The notes under the pieces: model-generated
The model's input: the letters and a program-made list of their open reading frames with translations, nothing else
What the model was told of the DNA's origin: nothing
Databases searched by the model: none
Made by a program: the position numbers and the translations under genes
Assembly (NCBI RefSeq): GCF_002735695.1
Contig: NZ_PDZH01000024.1
Coordinates: 1 to 44,843, forward strand
Origin: Chitinimonas sp. BJB300
GTDB lineage: Bacteria; Pseudomonadota; Gammaproteobacteria; Burkholderiales; Chitinimonadaceae
DNA: 44,843 nt
Reading direction: 5' to 3'
Shown here: positions 25,072-33,980 of the stretch, one piece after another
Position numbering within the stretch: position 1 is the stretch's first letter
Layout of the letters: each line of letters starts with the position of its first letter

Positions 25072-25138
25072 GAACCTATTCACAATCTTATTGCGCAGCC
25101 ATGATCAGGGCTGCTCGCGACAGATCTTGAACAGACTC
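25072..25138 (+). repeat. Family B MITE, internally deleted 67-bp copy
   Basis: Flanked by TTA at 25069-25071 and 25139-25141. It starts GAACCTATTCACAATCTTATTGCGCAGCC, jumps from GATCAGGGCT straight to GCTCGCGACAGATC, and ends TTGAACAGACTC. Compared with the 141-bp copy at 29293, about 74 bp of centre are missing. A loose fragment GCAGACAGGTTCTA (about 25146-25159) just beyond resembles a family A end. Confidence 0.8.
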
Positions 25139-25184
25139 TTAACCAGCAGACAGGTTCTACCCAAAGGTGGTTCAACTGCCGGAC

Positions 25185-25715
25185 TTAAACCAAAGCAAGC
25201 GACAACGCAGCCAAGCTGGCGCCTATCATCGCGCCGGCCACGACATCGCTAGGGTAGTGCAAGCCAAGCACAGGCCGGGAAACCGCAACCAGTACGGTAA
25301 AAGGAATAAGCAAACCGGCCAATACCGGGAGATAAGCCAAAGCCACGATGCTGAGGCTGACGGCGTGCAGGGTATGGCCTGAAGGAAAGCTGTACTCATC
25401 GAGCACATCGTAAGCACGGAGGATTGCTTCGGAACGCATAAAGGGGCGGGGCCGTGACGTGATGCGTTTCAGCCACTTGTACAATATCAACCCAGCCAAG
25501 CCCACACCCACCATGTGCATTACCACGGGCAATGCACTCAGCCCGTTCACCAGCAACAGACCCGCCATCAATACATACCAGAAGATACCGTTTCCCACCC
25601 GGCTGATGCAGACAAAGAAACCGCGCCAGAAATGATAACGGCTGGCGCGGTTGCAGCAGGCGGTCCAGTGCTGGTCTAGCGCCAGCCAATCTTCACGATT
25701 CAAAGGCAGACGCAT
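25185..25715 (-). CDS. PAP2 superfamily membrane phosphatase
   Basis: From ATG 25715 (GGAG 8 nt upstream) the product is 176 residues with about five transmembrane helices. It has the three PAP2 motifs: KRITSRPRP, FPSGHT and SRPVLGLHYPSDVVAG. The catalytic His is in HYPSD and the acid-base His in PSGH. Members dephosphorylate lipids such as undecaprenyl pyrophosphate or phosphatidylglycerophosphate at the periplasmic face. The substrate cannot be decided here. The upstream 25 codons of open frame lack family similarity. Confidence 0.9.
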   Translation of the reverse strand: MRLPLNREDWLALDQHWTACCNRASRYHFWRGFFVCISRVGNGIFWYVLMAGLLLVNGLSALPVVMHMVGVGLAGLILYKWLKRITSRPRPFMRSEAILRAYDVLDEYSFPSGHTLHAVSLSIVALAYLPVLAGLLIPFTVLVAVSRPVLGLHYPSDVVAGAMIGASLAALSLALV

Positions 25716-25887
25716 GCTGAATCTCCAGAGGAGGGCCGGGCGGGCAGCGGCATACCGCATTGCCGCTCTTGACGTACAGCACGATCGCACAGTCTTGGCT
25801 TGTCATACGCTGTAGCCTGCTATGCAAGCATGTCTAGCGCATGACGTTCCCATTAAGCTTTCGTGACGCCTGCCCGCCAACTACGCG

Positions 25888-28224
25888 TTATTCGCCACGG
25901 TGCGAACACCCGCAAGCCACATGGCCCCCGGCAATTGTTTTGGATAGGGTGGGGCTCATGCGATCCCCGGCCGCCAAACGCGTACGAATCTGCCATGTAG
26001 CCGATAGCATATTGCGCAGCGCCGCCTCGGTTTCCGCCCAGCCACGGGTTTTCAAGCCGCAGTCTGGGTTCACCCACAAGCGCTCGGCGGGAATCACCTT
26101 CAACGCTTTTTCCAACAACGTCGTCATCTCAACCACGGGCGGCACGCGTGGGGAGTGAATGTCGTATACACCCGGGCCTATTTCATTGGGGTAGGCAAAC
26201 TCACCAAAGGCATCCAGCAACGTCATGGCCGAACGTGAGGTCTCGATGGTAATCACATCAGCGTCCATGTCCGCAATCGCCGGCAGGATGTCCTCGAACT
26301 CCGAATAGCACATGTGGGTATGGATCTGTGTCTCGGGCCGAGCACCTGCTGCGCTGAGCTTGAAGGTGGTCACCGCCCAGTCCAGGTATGCCGGCCAGTC
26401 TGCCTGTTTCAGTGGCAGACCTTCGCGAAAAGCCGGTTCATCGATCTGGATCACCGCGATACCTGCCGCATCCAACTCGGCCACTTCATCACGCAAGGCA
26501 AGCGCCATCTGGTAAGCCACTTCGGCACGTGGCTTGTCATCGCGCACAAATGCCCATTGCACCAGCGTAACCGGGCCAGTCAGCATCCCTTTCATGGGCT
26601 TTGGTGTGAGTGTCTGGGCGTAGCGTGTCCATTCGACAGTCATGGCGTGAGGGCGGCTCACATCACCCCAAATAACCGGTGGTTTCACACAACGCGAACC
26701 ATAGCTTTGTACCCAACCATGCTGGCATACCGCTACGCCGACCAGTTGCTCGGCAAAATAATCGACCATATCGCTGCGCTCGGCCTCGCCATGCACCAAC
26801 ACATCAATGCCCAGTTCCTCCTGCTTGGCCACTGCTGAGGCAATCTCAGCCTTCATGGCGTGGGTATAGTCCGCTTGGCTAAGTTCACCCCGCTTGAAGG
26901 CTGCCCGCTGCGTCCGGATTTCGGTGGTCTGTGGGAAGGAACCTATCGTAGTGGTAGGTAAAAGCGGGAGTTGTAAGCGCGCCCGTTGCAGTTTGCTGCG
27001 GCCTGTATAGGCCAAACCACGGTTATGGTCGGGCAATTCAGCCAATCTAGCGGCCACTACAGCACTATTACGCGCTGGCAATTCGCGGAAACGGGTCAAG
27101 GCAATACGATTGGTCTCCAAAGCCTGAAAGCAGACACTGCGGCCCAAGCACAGCGCACGAGACAAGGTAGTCAGCTCAGCCAATTTTTGTTTGGCGAAAC
27201 TCAAGCCATCCTTGATGTCATCGGTCAGCCTGGTTTCCTGATCCAAATCGGTGGGTACGTGTAATAGCGAACAGCTGGGTGCTAACCACAATGACTCACC
27301 CAGTCTTACATATAGTGGCGAGAGCCTATCTAGCGCGACATCGAGATCAGCCTTCCAAATATTGCGTCCATCGATAATACCCACCGACAGTACTTTGCCA
27401 ATTGGCCAATCGACAAAGGCATTCAACTGGCCCACTTCGCGTACGGCATCCAAATGCAAGCCGGCAACTGGCAAGGCTTGCAAGAGGGTTGCCTTATCGG
27501 CCACACCCGCAAAGTAGGTGGCAAGCAGAATATGCGAGTGGGCTGCAGCCAATTCACGGTAAACCGGCGCAAAGGCAGCAAGCCATTGGGCATCCAGGTC
27601 CAGCCCCAGGATTGGCTCATCCAACTGTACCCATTCACAGCCTTGGGCTACCAATTGCTTAAGCAGCCGTACATAGGCAGGTACCAGACGTGGCAGCAGG
27701 GAAAGCGCGTCGATGCCGTGTACACGAGCCAGCTTCAGCAGGGTGAGGGGGCCAACCAACTGCACCTTTGCTTTGAATCCAGCTAACTGGGCTTCTTGCA
27801 GTTCGTCGATCAACCATTGCGGCCCACCATCGAACCGGGTGTCGGCATCAAACTCGGGCTTGAGGAAGTGATAATTGGTGTCGAACCATTTGGTCATTTC
27901 ACACGCAGGCTGGGCTGCATTGCCACGGGCCAGTTCAAAGTACTGGCGACGACTCAACTTTGCAGGTTCAAAACCAAAACGCTGGGGCGGTGCACCAAGC
28001 AATACGGTGGCATCCAATATCTGGTCGTAATAAGAAAAATCTCCCACCGCGACAAAACGTAAACCTGCTTCACGCTGCCATTGCCAATGACGCAAGCGCA
28101 ATTCCCTACCCTTGGCTTCGAGGCCTGCCTGGTCTAAATCGCCACCCCAAAATTTTTCGACAGCAAACTTCAGCTCACGCTGGCTACCAATACGGGGAAA
28201 ACCAAGGATGTGAGTGGTCAACAT
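25888..28224 (-). CDS. metE: Cobalamin-independent methionine synthase
   Basis: From ATG 28224 the protein is 778 residues. The N-terminal half starts [17 protein letters not shown]. The C-terminal catalytic half contains [20 protein letters not shown] and the zinc ligands in [11 protein letters not shown] and [10 protein letters not shown]. It transfers a methyl group from methyltetrahydrofolate triglutamate to homocysteine. The family normally ends shortly after ALxNM; here about 30 further residues follow, ending [11 protein letters not shown]. That is longer than E. coli MetE (753) and could reflect a lost stop codon. AAAGGA lies just before the ATG. The divergent metR suggests MetR/homocysteine control. 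Confidence 0.96.
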   Translation of the reverse strand: MLTTHILGFPRIGSQRELKFAVEKFWGGDLDQAGLEAKGRELRLRHWQWQREAGLRFVAVGDFSYYDQILDATVLLGAPPQRFGFEPAKLSRRQYFELARGNAAQPACEMTKWFDTNYHFLKPEFDADTRFDGGPQWLIDELQEAQLAGFKAKVQLVGPLTLLKLARVHGIDALSLLPRLVPAYVRLLKQLVAQGCEWVQLDEPILGLDLDAQWLAAFAPVYRELAAAHSHILLATYFAGVADKATLLQALPVAGLHLDAVREVGQLNAFVDWPIGKVLSVGIIDGRNIWKADLDVALDRLSPLYVRLGESLWLAPSCSLLHVPTDLDQETRLTDDIKDGLSFAKQKLAELTTLSRALCLGRSVCFQALETNRIALTRFRELPARNSAVVAARLAELPDHNRGLAYTGRSKLQRARLQLPLLPTTTIGSFPQTTEIRTQRAAFKRGELSQADYTHAMKAEIASAVAKQEELGIDVLVHGEAERSDMVDYFAEQLVGVAVCQHGWVQSYGSRCVKPPVIWGDVSRPHAMTVEWTRYAQTLTPKPMKGMLTGPVTLVQWAFVRDDKPRAEVAYQMALALRDEVAELDAAGIAVIQIDEPAFREGLPLKQADWPAYLDWAVTTFKLSAAGARPETQIHTHMCYSEFEDILPAIADMDADVITIETSRSAMTLLDAFGEFAYPNEIGPGVYDIHSPRVPPVVEMTTLLEKALKVIPAERLWVNPDCGLKTRGWAETEAALRNMLSATWQIRTRLAAGDRMSPTLSKTIAGGHVACGCSHRGE

Positions 28225-28331
28225 GAGTAATCCTTTAGCATTTGGCTGGAATGAATGAACGATTTGCATCATGGGACGGCAATGCTTATGATTCAAACGC
28301 ATCTTTTTCCAGTTCTTCATCGATATTGCTC

Positions 28332-29252
28332 ATGAACCACCAATTAGAACTGCGCCATCTGCGCACCATTGCCGCCTTATTCGATGCCGGCGGTGTGGCG
28401 CGGGCGGCCGAACGACTTAATCTGACGCAATCGGCCTTGTCACATCAGCTCAAGCAATTGGAAGATCATTTCGGGTTGAGCTTGTTCGAGCGCAAATCAC
28501 AACCGCTGAAGCTCAGTCCTGCGGGGCAACGCCTGCATGCACTGGCGCAGAACGTATTGCCAGCGGTGGCCGACACCTGTCGCGATATCGCCCGGATACG
28601 GGACGGTGCGGCTGGCAGCTTACGGGTAGCGGTGGAATGCCATACTTGCTTCGACTGGCTGATGCCCGCCATGGATGAATTCCGCCCACGTTGGCCCGAA
28701 GTAGAACTCGATATCGTCTCGGGCTTTCATGCCGACCCGGTGGGGCTCATCCACCATGACGAAGCAGACGTAGCGATCGTCTCGGAAAAAGACACCAATG
28801 AGCCGATGTATTACTTTCCTTTGTTTCGATATGAAATTGTCGGGCTGGTGGCGAACGACCATGCCCTAGCCGCCAAGAGTCAGCTTGATGCCGCCGACTT
28901 CGCCAGCGAAACGCTTATCAGCTATCCCATCCCTGACGACATGCTGGACGTGATGCGCCAAGTGCTGACACCTGCGGGCATTGCCCCGAAGCGGCGTAGC
29001 AGTGAGCTGACCGTGGCGATTCTGCAACTCGTCGCCAGCCGGCGCGGGGTGGCCGCCCTGCCGGCATGGGCGGTGGCGCCCTATTTGGAACGACGCTATG
29101 TCACAGCGTTGCCGATTACGGCTCAGCGTCTGTATGGCGAGCTCTACGCAGCCGTTTCCAAAGGACGAGCCGCTCTGGCGTATGTGGAAGATTTCGTGGA
29201 TACGGTAAAGGCTACCTGCGCAGCAAGCCTTCCCGGCATAGAACTACTATAA
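28332..29252 (+). CDS. metR: LysR family regulator MetR
   Basis: The 306-residue protein begins with a LysR helix-turn-helix (LRHLRTIAALFDAGGVARAAERLNLTQSALSHQLKQLE) and has the effector-domain features typical of MetR (ECHTCFDWLMPAMDEFRPRWPEVELDIVSGF). It activates methionine-synthase genes with homocysteine as coeffector. It is divergent from metE with 107 bp between starts; I found no perfect TGAA-N5-TTCA box there, only loose half-sites such as TGAACGATTTGCA near 28256. The ATG at 28332 gives the family's MxxxLELRHLR start; the open frame extends 30 codons upstream into the regulatory gap. Confidence 0.92.
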   Translation: MNHQLELRHLRTIAALFDAGGVARAAERLNLTQSALSHQLKQLEDHFGLSLFERKSQPLKLSPAGQRLHALAQNVLPAVADTCRDIARIRDGAAGSLRVAVECHTCFDWLMPAMDEFRPRWPEVELDIVSGFHADPVGLIHHDEADVAIVSEKDTNEPMYYFPLFRYEIVGLVANDHALAAKSQLDAADFASETLISYPIPDDMLDVMRQVLTPAGIAPKRRSSELTVAILQLVASRRGVAALPAWAVAPYLERRYVTALPITAQRLYGELYAAVSKGRAALAYVEDFVDTVKATCAASLPGIELL

Positions 29253-29292
29253 GGCTACGTGGCATACGCGAGAGGGTATGAAAGTGCGCTAA

Positions 29293-29433
29293 GAACCTGT
29301 TTACCATCTTGCTGCGCAGCCGTGATCAGGGCTCATGTGCTGCTCGAAAGCCTCATGTACCCAAGTACATTCCGGTTTCTGCGCTGCGCTTCACCCCGCT
29401 GACGACTGCTCGCGACAGATCGTAAACAGGTTC
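29293..29433 (+). repeat. Family B MITE, copy 4 (complete)
   Basis: This 141-bp element has perfect TAA target duplications at 29290-29292 and 29434-29436. The termini GAACCTGTTTACCATCT and (reverse complement) GAACCTGTTTACGATCT match at 16 of 17 positions. The core CATGTACCCAAGTACATTCC is palindromic. It lies in the gap between metR and the next tetR gene and carries no ORF of note. Confidence 0.92.
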
Positions 29434-29537
29434 TAAGCAAAGTTGCGCCATACTTATGTCGCTCTACGCGACTTCCGCCCCAAAACCAAACACAACGATT
29501 GCCATTCGAGCACTTGCTTGGTTACAGTGACCCCCGC

Positions 29538-30101
29538 ATGAATGAGACCGCCAAACGTATACTCGATCTGGCCGAAGTCCTGTGGTTGGAGCGTGGCTTC
29601 AATGGCTTCAGTTACCAGCACCTCGCCAAACCCATGGGCTTGAAGAATGCAGCTATTCATTACCATTACCCAGGTAAGGCTGATTTAGGCGTGGCGCTGG
29701 TGGCTCGCTTTCGACGCCGCTTTCAGCGCTCGGCTGCGCACTACGCCGCGACCAGCAACGACCCATGGGACAAGCTCGAAGCGTATGTCGAACTCCTGAC
29801 GGTAAGCTATGCCGATAGCGAACGGCTGTGCCCAACAGGCATGCTGGCTGCCGAATGGGCCACATTGCCCGAGCCGGTGCGCGAAGAGGCGCGGGGGTTC
29901 ATGCGCGAGTTATATGCCTGGTGCGCGGGTGTATTACATGAAGGTGTGACAAGCGGGCATTTCCGCTTTGCTGGCAGTTGCGAAGATAAAGCCGCCCTCC
30001 TGCTGGCTACATTGCAGGGGGGCCTGCAAGTCGCCCGTTTTGAGCCTAATTGGCTTGACGCCATCAAAAAGCAGCTGCGGCTTGACCTGGGCGCACGCTA
30101 G
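29538..30101 (+). CDS. TetR family transcriptional regulator
   Basis: From ATG 29538 the protein is 187 residues. The N-terminal domain ERGFNGFSYQHLAKPMG, then LKNAAIHYHYPGKADLGVALV is a TetR helix-turn-helix. It is strikingly similar in pattern to the other TetR in this window (GFSY..LA....G, then IH.H.P.K.DLGVAL). It leads a three-gene plus-strand cluster with a hotdog-fold protein and a dienoyl-CoA isomerase, so a role in fatty-acid or acyl-CoA control is inferred. The ORF could start 13 codons earlier, but that part shows no similarity. Confidence 0.88.
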   Translation: MNETAKRILDLAEVLWLERGFNGFSYQHLAKPMGLKNAAIHYHYPGKADLGVALVARFRRRFQRSAAHYAATSNDPWDKLEAYVELLTVSYADSERLCPTGMLAAEWATLPEPVREEARGFMRELYAWCAGVLHEGVTSGHFRFAGSCEDKAALLLATLQGGLQVARFEPNWLDAIKKQLRLDLGAR

Positions 30102-30207
30102 CCGCTTTTATAAAAACCTCCTCTCCTCCTCTTGCGGAGACGGGCTAGTAACAACACCTCACTGAATAACGGTACCGGCCCTAACGCCGGACAATCTGGA
30201 AGACAGC

Positions 30208-30705
30208 ATGGAAAAATTCAGCAACGCCTTTAGCCGCATCGTCGCCAAATTCGAGAAGGTGCCCGGTCCTATCCGCCGCTGGGCACGCTCGAAAGCCTTA
30301 GGCAGCTATGTGAAGTTTGCCGGTACCGCCGGAGTGGACTTTGAAACCATCAGTACTGAACAAGTGGTCTGCCACATCAAGAATGTCACCAAGAACCAGA
30401 ACCATATCAAAGGCGTTCATGCCGCAGCCATGGCACTGCTTGCGGAAACAGCCACGGGTTTTGCAGTGGGAATGAACCTGCCCGACGACAAACTGCCCCT
30501 ACTAAAAAGCATGAAGGTAGAGTATAAAAAACGCGCCCAAGGTGATCTGAAAGCCATCGCTGCGCTGACGACCGAGCAAATCCAGCATGTCCGTACCTTG
30601 GAAAAAGGCGATGTCACCGTGCCGGTAACCGTCACTGATGAATCAGGCAATGAACCTATTCAATGTGAAATGGTATGGGCTTGGATTCCGAAGAAACGCG
30701 GCTGA
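30208..30705 (+). CDS. DUF4442 hotdog-fold (thioesterase-like) protein
   Basis: The 165-residue protein contains YVKFAGTAGVDFETISTEQVVCHI, NHIKGVHAAAMALLAETATGFAVGMNLPD and SMKVEYKKRAQGDLKA. This is the arrangement of DUF4442 proteins in the hotdog superfamily, where the N-H-x-x-x-V-H-A-A-A helix forms the CoA-thioester site. The specific substrate is unknown. Its place between a TetR gene and a dienoyl-CoA isomerase suggests acyl-CoA hydrolysis. The 106-bp upstream gap shows no clear signal. Confidence 0.85.
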   Translation: MEKFSNAFSRIVAKFEKVPGPIRRWARSKALGSYVKFAGTAGVDFETISTEQVVCHIKNVTKNQNHIKGVHAAAMALLAETATGFAVGMNLPDDKLPLLKSMKVEYKKRAQGDLKAIAALTTEQIQHVRTLEKGDVTVPVTVTDESGNEPIQCEMVWAWIPKKRG

Positions 30706-30771
30706 AATAGCACGCAGGCACTCTTCCTGCACGCTAAGCTGAAAGAAGAATTGCCTTAACAGGATATCTCC

Positions 30772-31593
30772 ATGTCCCTGCCCCACTACACCACGCTCAG
30801 CATCACCCTGGAAAATCACGTCGCCCAGATCATTTTGAATCGGCCTGACAGGGCGAATGCCATGAATGAAGCCATGTGGCGTGAGCTGAAAGAAGCCATG
30901 CACTGGCTTGATGAGGAGCCCACCGCGCGTGTCGCCATTCTTAGCGGCAATGGCGCGAACTTCTGCGCCGGCATTGACTTCAGCATGCTGATGGCAGTGC
31001 AAAATCACGTGCAGGATGAATGCCAGGGCCGCCAAGCCGAAAAACTACGCCGGCTCATCATGAGCTTGCAAGATAGCCTTAGTGCGATTGAACGCTGTCG
31101 CAAACCGGTTATCGCCGCTATTCACGGCGCATGTGTTGGCGGTGGGCTTGATTTGATCGCAGCTTGCGACCTGCGTTACTGCTCTGTCGATGCCCATTTT
31201 TGCTTGAAGGAAGTCGACCTGGGGATCGTCGCAGATGTGGGTGTATTGCAGCGTCTGCCCATGATTATCGGCGATGGCCGTACACGCGAGTTGGCATTCA
31301 CCGCCCGCGAGATCACAGGGAAGGAAGCAATGCGCTACGGCCTGACAGCCCAATGCCTTAGCGACCGGGATTCGCTGCTGATGGAAGTCATGACCATCGC
31401 CGACACCATCGCCGCCAAGCCACCTCTAACCGTGCGCGGCATCAAGGACAACCTTAACTATGCCCGCGACCATTCAGTAGAAGAAGGCTTACGTTACGTC
31501 GCCACCTGGAACGCCGCCATGCTGGTGTCCAAGGACTTGGAAGCCGCTGCATTGGCGCAAATCACCAAACAGGTGCCCAGCTTTCTGGACTGA
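30772..31593 (+). CDS. Crotonase-fold delta3,5-delta2,4-dienoyl-CoA isomerase (ECH1-like)
   Basis: The 273-residue crotonase family protein has the oxyanion-hole segments CAGIDFSML and GACVGGGLDLIAACDLRYC. The three acidic catalytic residues of ECH1 are conserved: Asp127 in GGGLDL, Glu147 in LKEVD and Asp155 in VADVG. The C-terminal RDHSVEEGLRYVATWNAAML also matches the ECH1 branch rather than ordinary enoyl-CoA hydratases. Known members shift double bonds of 3,5-dienoyl-CoA during oxidation of unsaturated fatty acids. It is the last gene of the cluster and is followed by a terminator. Confidence 0.9.
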   Translation: MSLPHYTTLSITLENHVAQIILNRPDRANAMNEAMWRELKEAMHWLDEEPTARVAILSGNGANFCAGIDFSMLMAVQNHVQDECQGRQAEKLRRLIMSLQDSLSAIERCRKPVIAAIHGACVGGGLDLIAACDLRYCSVDAHFCLKEVDLGIVADVGVLQRLPMIIGDGRTRELAFTAREITGKEAMRYGLTAQCLSDRDSLLMEVMTIADTIAAKPPLTVRGIKDNLNYARDHSVEEGLRYVATWNAAMLVSKDLEAAALAQITKQVPSFLD

Positions 31594-31618
31594 GTCACAC
31601 CGTAGCGCTGCATGAATA

Positions 31619-31652
31619 AAAAAGCCCGGACCAATCTTTCGGGCTTTTTTAT
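31619..31652. terminator. Rho-independent terminator, bidirectional
   Basis: AAAAAGCCCG and CGGGCTTTTT form a hairpin with a short loop, bounded by an A run and a T run. It separates the convergent dienoyl-CoA isomerase gene and gltL. Confidence 0.88.
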
Positions 31653-31671
31653 CGTCGCCTATGCTGTCGAT

Positions 31672-32400
31672 TCAATGTTGCAGAATCTTCGACAAGAATT
31701 GCTGTGCACGCTCGCCCCGTGGCGTACCGAAGAAATCCTCCTTCAAGCAATCTTCTTCGATCTTGCCCTTGTCCATGAAAATCACCCGGTTGGCTACCTT
31801 GCGGGCAAAACCCATTTCGTGAGTCACGCACATCATGGTCATGCCTTCGTGCGCCAATTGCACCATGACATCCAGCACCTCATTCACCATTTCCGGGTCA
31901 AGAGCCGAGGTAGGCTCATCGAACAACATCACGATAGGGTCCATTGCCAGGGCACGGGCAATGGCGACACGCTGCTGCTGGCCACCTGACAATTGACCTG
32001 GAAACTTGGCAGCCTGCGCCTTCAGACCCACCCGGTCCAAAAGCTTGGCGCCCTTGTCCATCGCCTCTTCGCGGGTACGACCCAATACCTTCTGCTGGGC
32101 AATCGCCAGATTGTCGGTAATGGTGAGGTGAGGGAACAGCTCAAAGTGCTGGAATACCATGCCGACACGTGAGCGCAACTTGGGTAAGTTGGTCTTCGGG
32201 TCTGCGATCGAAATCCCATCAACGATGATGTCGCCTTTCTGAAAAGGCTCAAGCGCATTGACCGTTTTGATCAACGTGGATTTACCCGAACCAGAAGGGC
32301 CGCAGACCACCACAACTTCGCCCTTCGTCACTTCGGTGCTGCAATCGGTCAGCACTTGGAAGTTGCCGTACCATTTGGAAACGTTCTTGATAGAGATCAT
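31672..32400 (-). CDS. gltL: Glutamate/aspartate ABC transporter ATP-binding protein
   Basis: A 242-residue polar amino-acid ABC ATPase with Walker [10 protein letters not shown] (34-42), Q-loop [12 protein letters not shown], signature LSGGQQQR and Walker [15 protein letters not shown]. It energises import through the GltJ/GltK membrane pair. It is the last gene of the minus-strand importer cluster, 18 nt after gltK, with a terminator behind it. A second closely related ATPase gene heads the same cluster. Confidence 0.93.
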   Translation of the reverse strand: MISIKNVSKWYGNFQVLTDCSTEVTKGEVVVVCGPSGSGKSTLIKTVNALEPFQKGDIIVDGISIADPKTNLPKLRSRVGMVFQHFELFPHLTITDNLAIAQQKVLGRTREEAMDKGAKLLDRVGLKAQAAKFPGQLSGGQQQRVAIARALAMDPIVMLFDEPTSALDPEMVNEVLDVMVQLAHEGMTMMCVTHEMGFARKVANRVIFMDKGKIEEDCLKEDFFGTPRGERAQQFLSKILQH

Positions 32401-32418
32401 GGGATGGTCCTCAAAGCC

Positions 32419-33078
32419 TTAGCGGATCACGGCAATCTTGGCATGCAATTGCTTTACCAGTCGCGACAGCGTGAAGCTGATAACTAAGTAGATAATGGCA
32501 ACAGAGACATACATCTCAATAGGGGTGTTATCACGGTTAGCTACCTTGCTAGCCGCGCCCAATAAGTCGGTAGCGCCCACCACATAAACCAGCGACGTAT
32601 CCTGGAACAGAATGATGGTCTGGGTGAGCAGAAGCGGTACAACATTGCGGAAAGCCTGCGGCAGAATCACGTAGCGCATGTTCTGGCCATAAGTGAAACC
32701 CATCGCATAACCCGCAGCCACTTGGCCTTTGGAAATGGACTGGATACCGGCACGCATGATTTCACAGAAATAGGCAGCTTCGAAGATAGCGAAAGTCAGA
32801 TAGGCTGACTTCTCAGCACCAACCTGCACACCCGTCATCAACGGCACCAGGATATAAAACCAGAAGATCACCAACAGCAGCGGTATCGATCGAAACAAAT
32901 TCACATAGGCACTGGCGGCCCAATTCAGTGATTTGATGCTGGAAAGACGAGCCATGGCCAGCAGGGTGCCGAACAAGATGCCAAAACAGGTGGCGAAAGC
33001 CGTCAGTGACAGCGAGTACTGAAACCCCTGCCAGAGATAATCTGCCGAGTTACGGACGGCGGCGAAATCAAAATCCAT
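32419..33078 (-). CDS. gltK: Glutamate/aspartate ABC transporter permease
   Basis: A 219-residue HisM-type permease with about five membrane helices. The EAA loop is visible as EIMRAGIQSISKGQVAAGYAMG..YVILPQAFRNVVP. Its ATG overlaps the gltJ stop codon by one base (TAATG), indicating tight coupling. With GltJ it forms the transmembrane channel. Confidence 0.93.
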   Translation of the reverse strand: MDFDFAAVRNSADYLWQGFQYSLSLTAFATCFGILFGTLLAMARLSSIKSLNWAASAYVNLFRSIPLLLVIFWFYILVPLMTGVQVGAEKSAYLTFAIFEAAYFCEIMRAGIQSISKGQVAAGYAMGFTYGQNMRYVILPQAFRNVVPLLLTQTIILFQDTSLVYVVGATDLLGAASKVANRDNTPIEMYVSVAIIYLVISFTLSRLVKQLHAKIAVIR

Positions 33079-33827
33079 TATTTGCCCCCTCCGCTGATAT
33101 AGCCGGGTACCTGGGTGCGGCGCTCAATCAAAGCCATCAGACGATTCACCGAAAAAGCGAGTATCAAATAAATGACGCTGACGATGGTCATCACCTCAAT
33201 TGGATTACCCGGTGCGTATTCACCGGTAATCTGACGCATCTGGAATGTCAGTTCGGTAACACCAATCGCCAATGCCACGGCAGAGTTCTTAAATACATTC
33301 ATGAACTCAGAGGTCATCGGCGGAATGACGATACGGAACGCCATTGGCAAAATCACATAGCGATAGGCTTGCGGCAAGGTAAACCCCAGCGCCAATCCTG
33401 CGTTCTTCTGCCCACTCGATAAAGCCATGATGCCGGTCCGTACTTGCTCGGCTACCCGGGCGCTGGTGAATAGGCCAAGCCCGATAGCCGCAGTGATAAA
33501 TTCCGGCATCGGCATATCCTGCTTCATCCAGAAACCGGCGCTCTTCGGCAGCACTTCCGGCAGCACATAAAACCACAGGAAAAGCTGCACAATCAGCGGG
33601 ATATTACGAAACAGCTCGACATAACAAGTGGCAAGGCTTGCCAGCCACTTGTTTGGCACCGTACGCAAAGTCCCCACCAGGGAACCAAGTACAAGGGCAA
33701 GCACCCAAGCACATAGCGCAGTAGCCACCGTCCAACCCAAGCCGGTGATCAGCCACTGATAGTAATATTCTTTCGTGCCAGCCACTTGCTCAAAGACAAT
33801 GGCCCAGTTCCATTGGTAATGACCCAT
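33078..33827 (-). CDS. gltJ: Glutamate/aspartate ABC transporter permease
   Basis: From ATG 33827 (GAGGAG ribosome site) the product is 249 residues. It is a polar amino-acid permease whose EAA loop reads EQVRTGIMALSSGQKNAGLALG..YRYVILPMAFRIVIPP. The N-terminal HYQWNWAIVFE is typical of GltJ. The open frame extends 15 codons upstream without similarity. It is separated from gltI by a hairpin. Confidence 0.93.
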   Translation of the reverse strand: MGHYQWNWAIVFEQVAGTKEYYYQWLITGLGWTVATALCAWVLALVLGSLVGTLRTVPNKWLASLATCYVELFRNIPLIVQLFLWFYVLPEVLPKSAGFWMKQDMPMPEFITAAIGLGLFTSARVAEQVRTGIMALSSGQKNAGLALGFTLPQAYRYVILPMAFRIVIPPMTSEFMNVFKNSAVALAIGVTELTFQMRQITGEYAPGNPIEVMTIVSVIYLILAFSVNRLMALIERRTQVPGYISGGGK

Positions 33828-33881
33828 GGAGAACTCCTCAGGATTTTTGCGCCAGCATAAAAACCTCCGCAAAATCGATAC

Positions 33882-33903
33882 AAAAGGGGGCTTTTCAGCC
33901 CCC
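33882..33903 (-). terminator. Intercistronic terminator-like hairpin between gltI and gltJ
   Basis: On the minus strand GGGGGCT-GAAA-AGCCCCC is followed by TTTTG. A 7-bp GC stem with a GNRA-like tetraloop and a T run fits a partial Rho-independent terminator. It would lower permease and ATPase expression relative to the binding protein. Confidence 0.75.
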
Positions 33904-33980
33904 TCTGGGCACCTTTCGAAGCGCGTGTCACATCCATGTGGCCGCGGTTGTCAAAGTACCATCTACCTCTGCTTCAGCAG

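Noticed and set aside
28225-28331. MetR operator TGAA-N5-TTCA between metE and metR
   Set aside because: Only partial half-sites are visible; no full consensus was found by eye.
28225-28331. Cobalamin or SAM riboswitch upstream of metE
   Set aside because: The 107-bp gap is too short and shows no recognisable aptamer elements.
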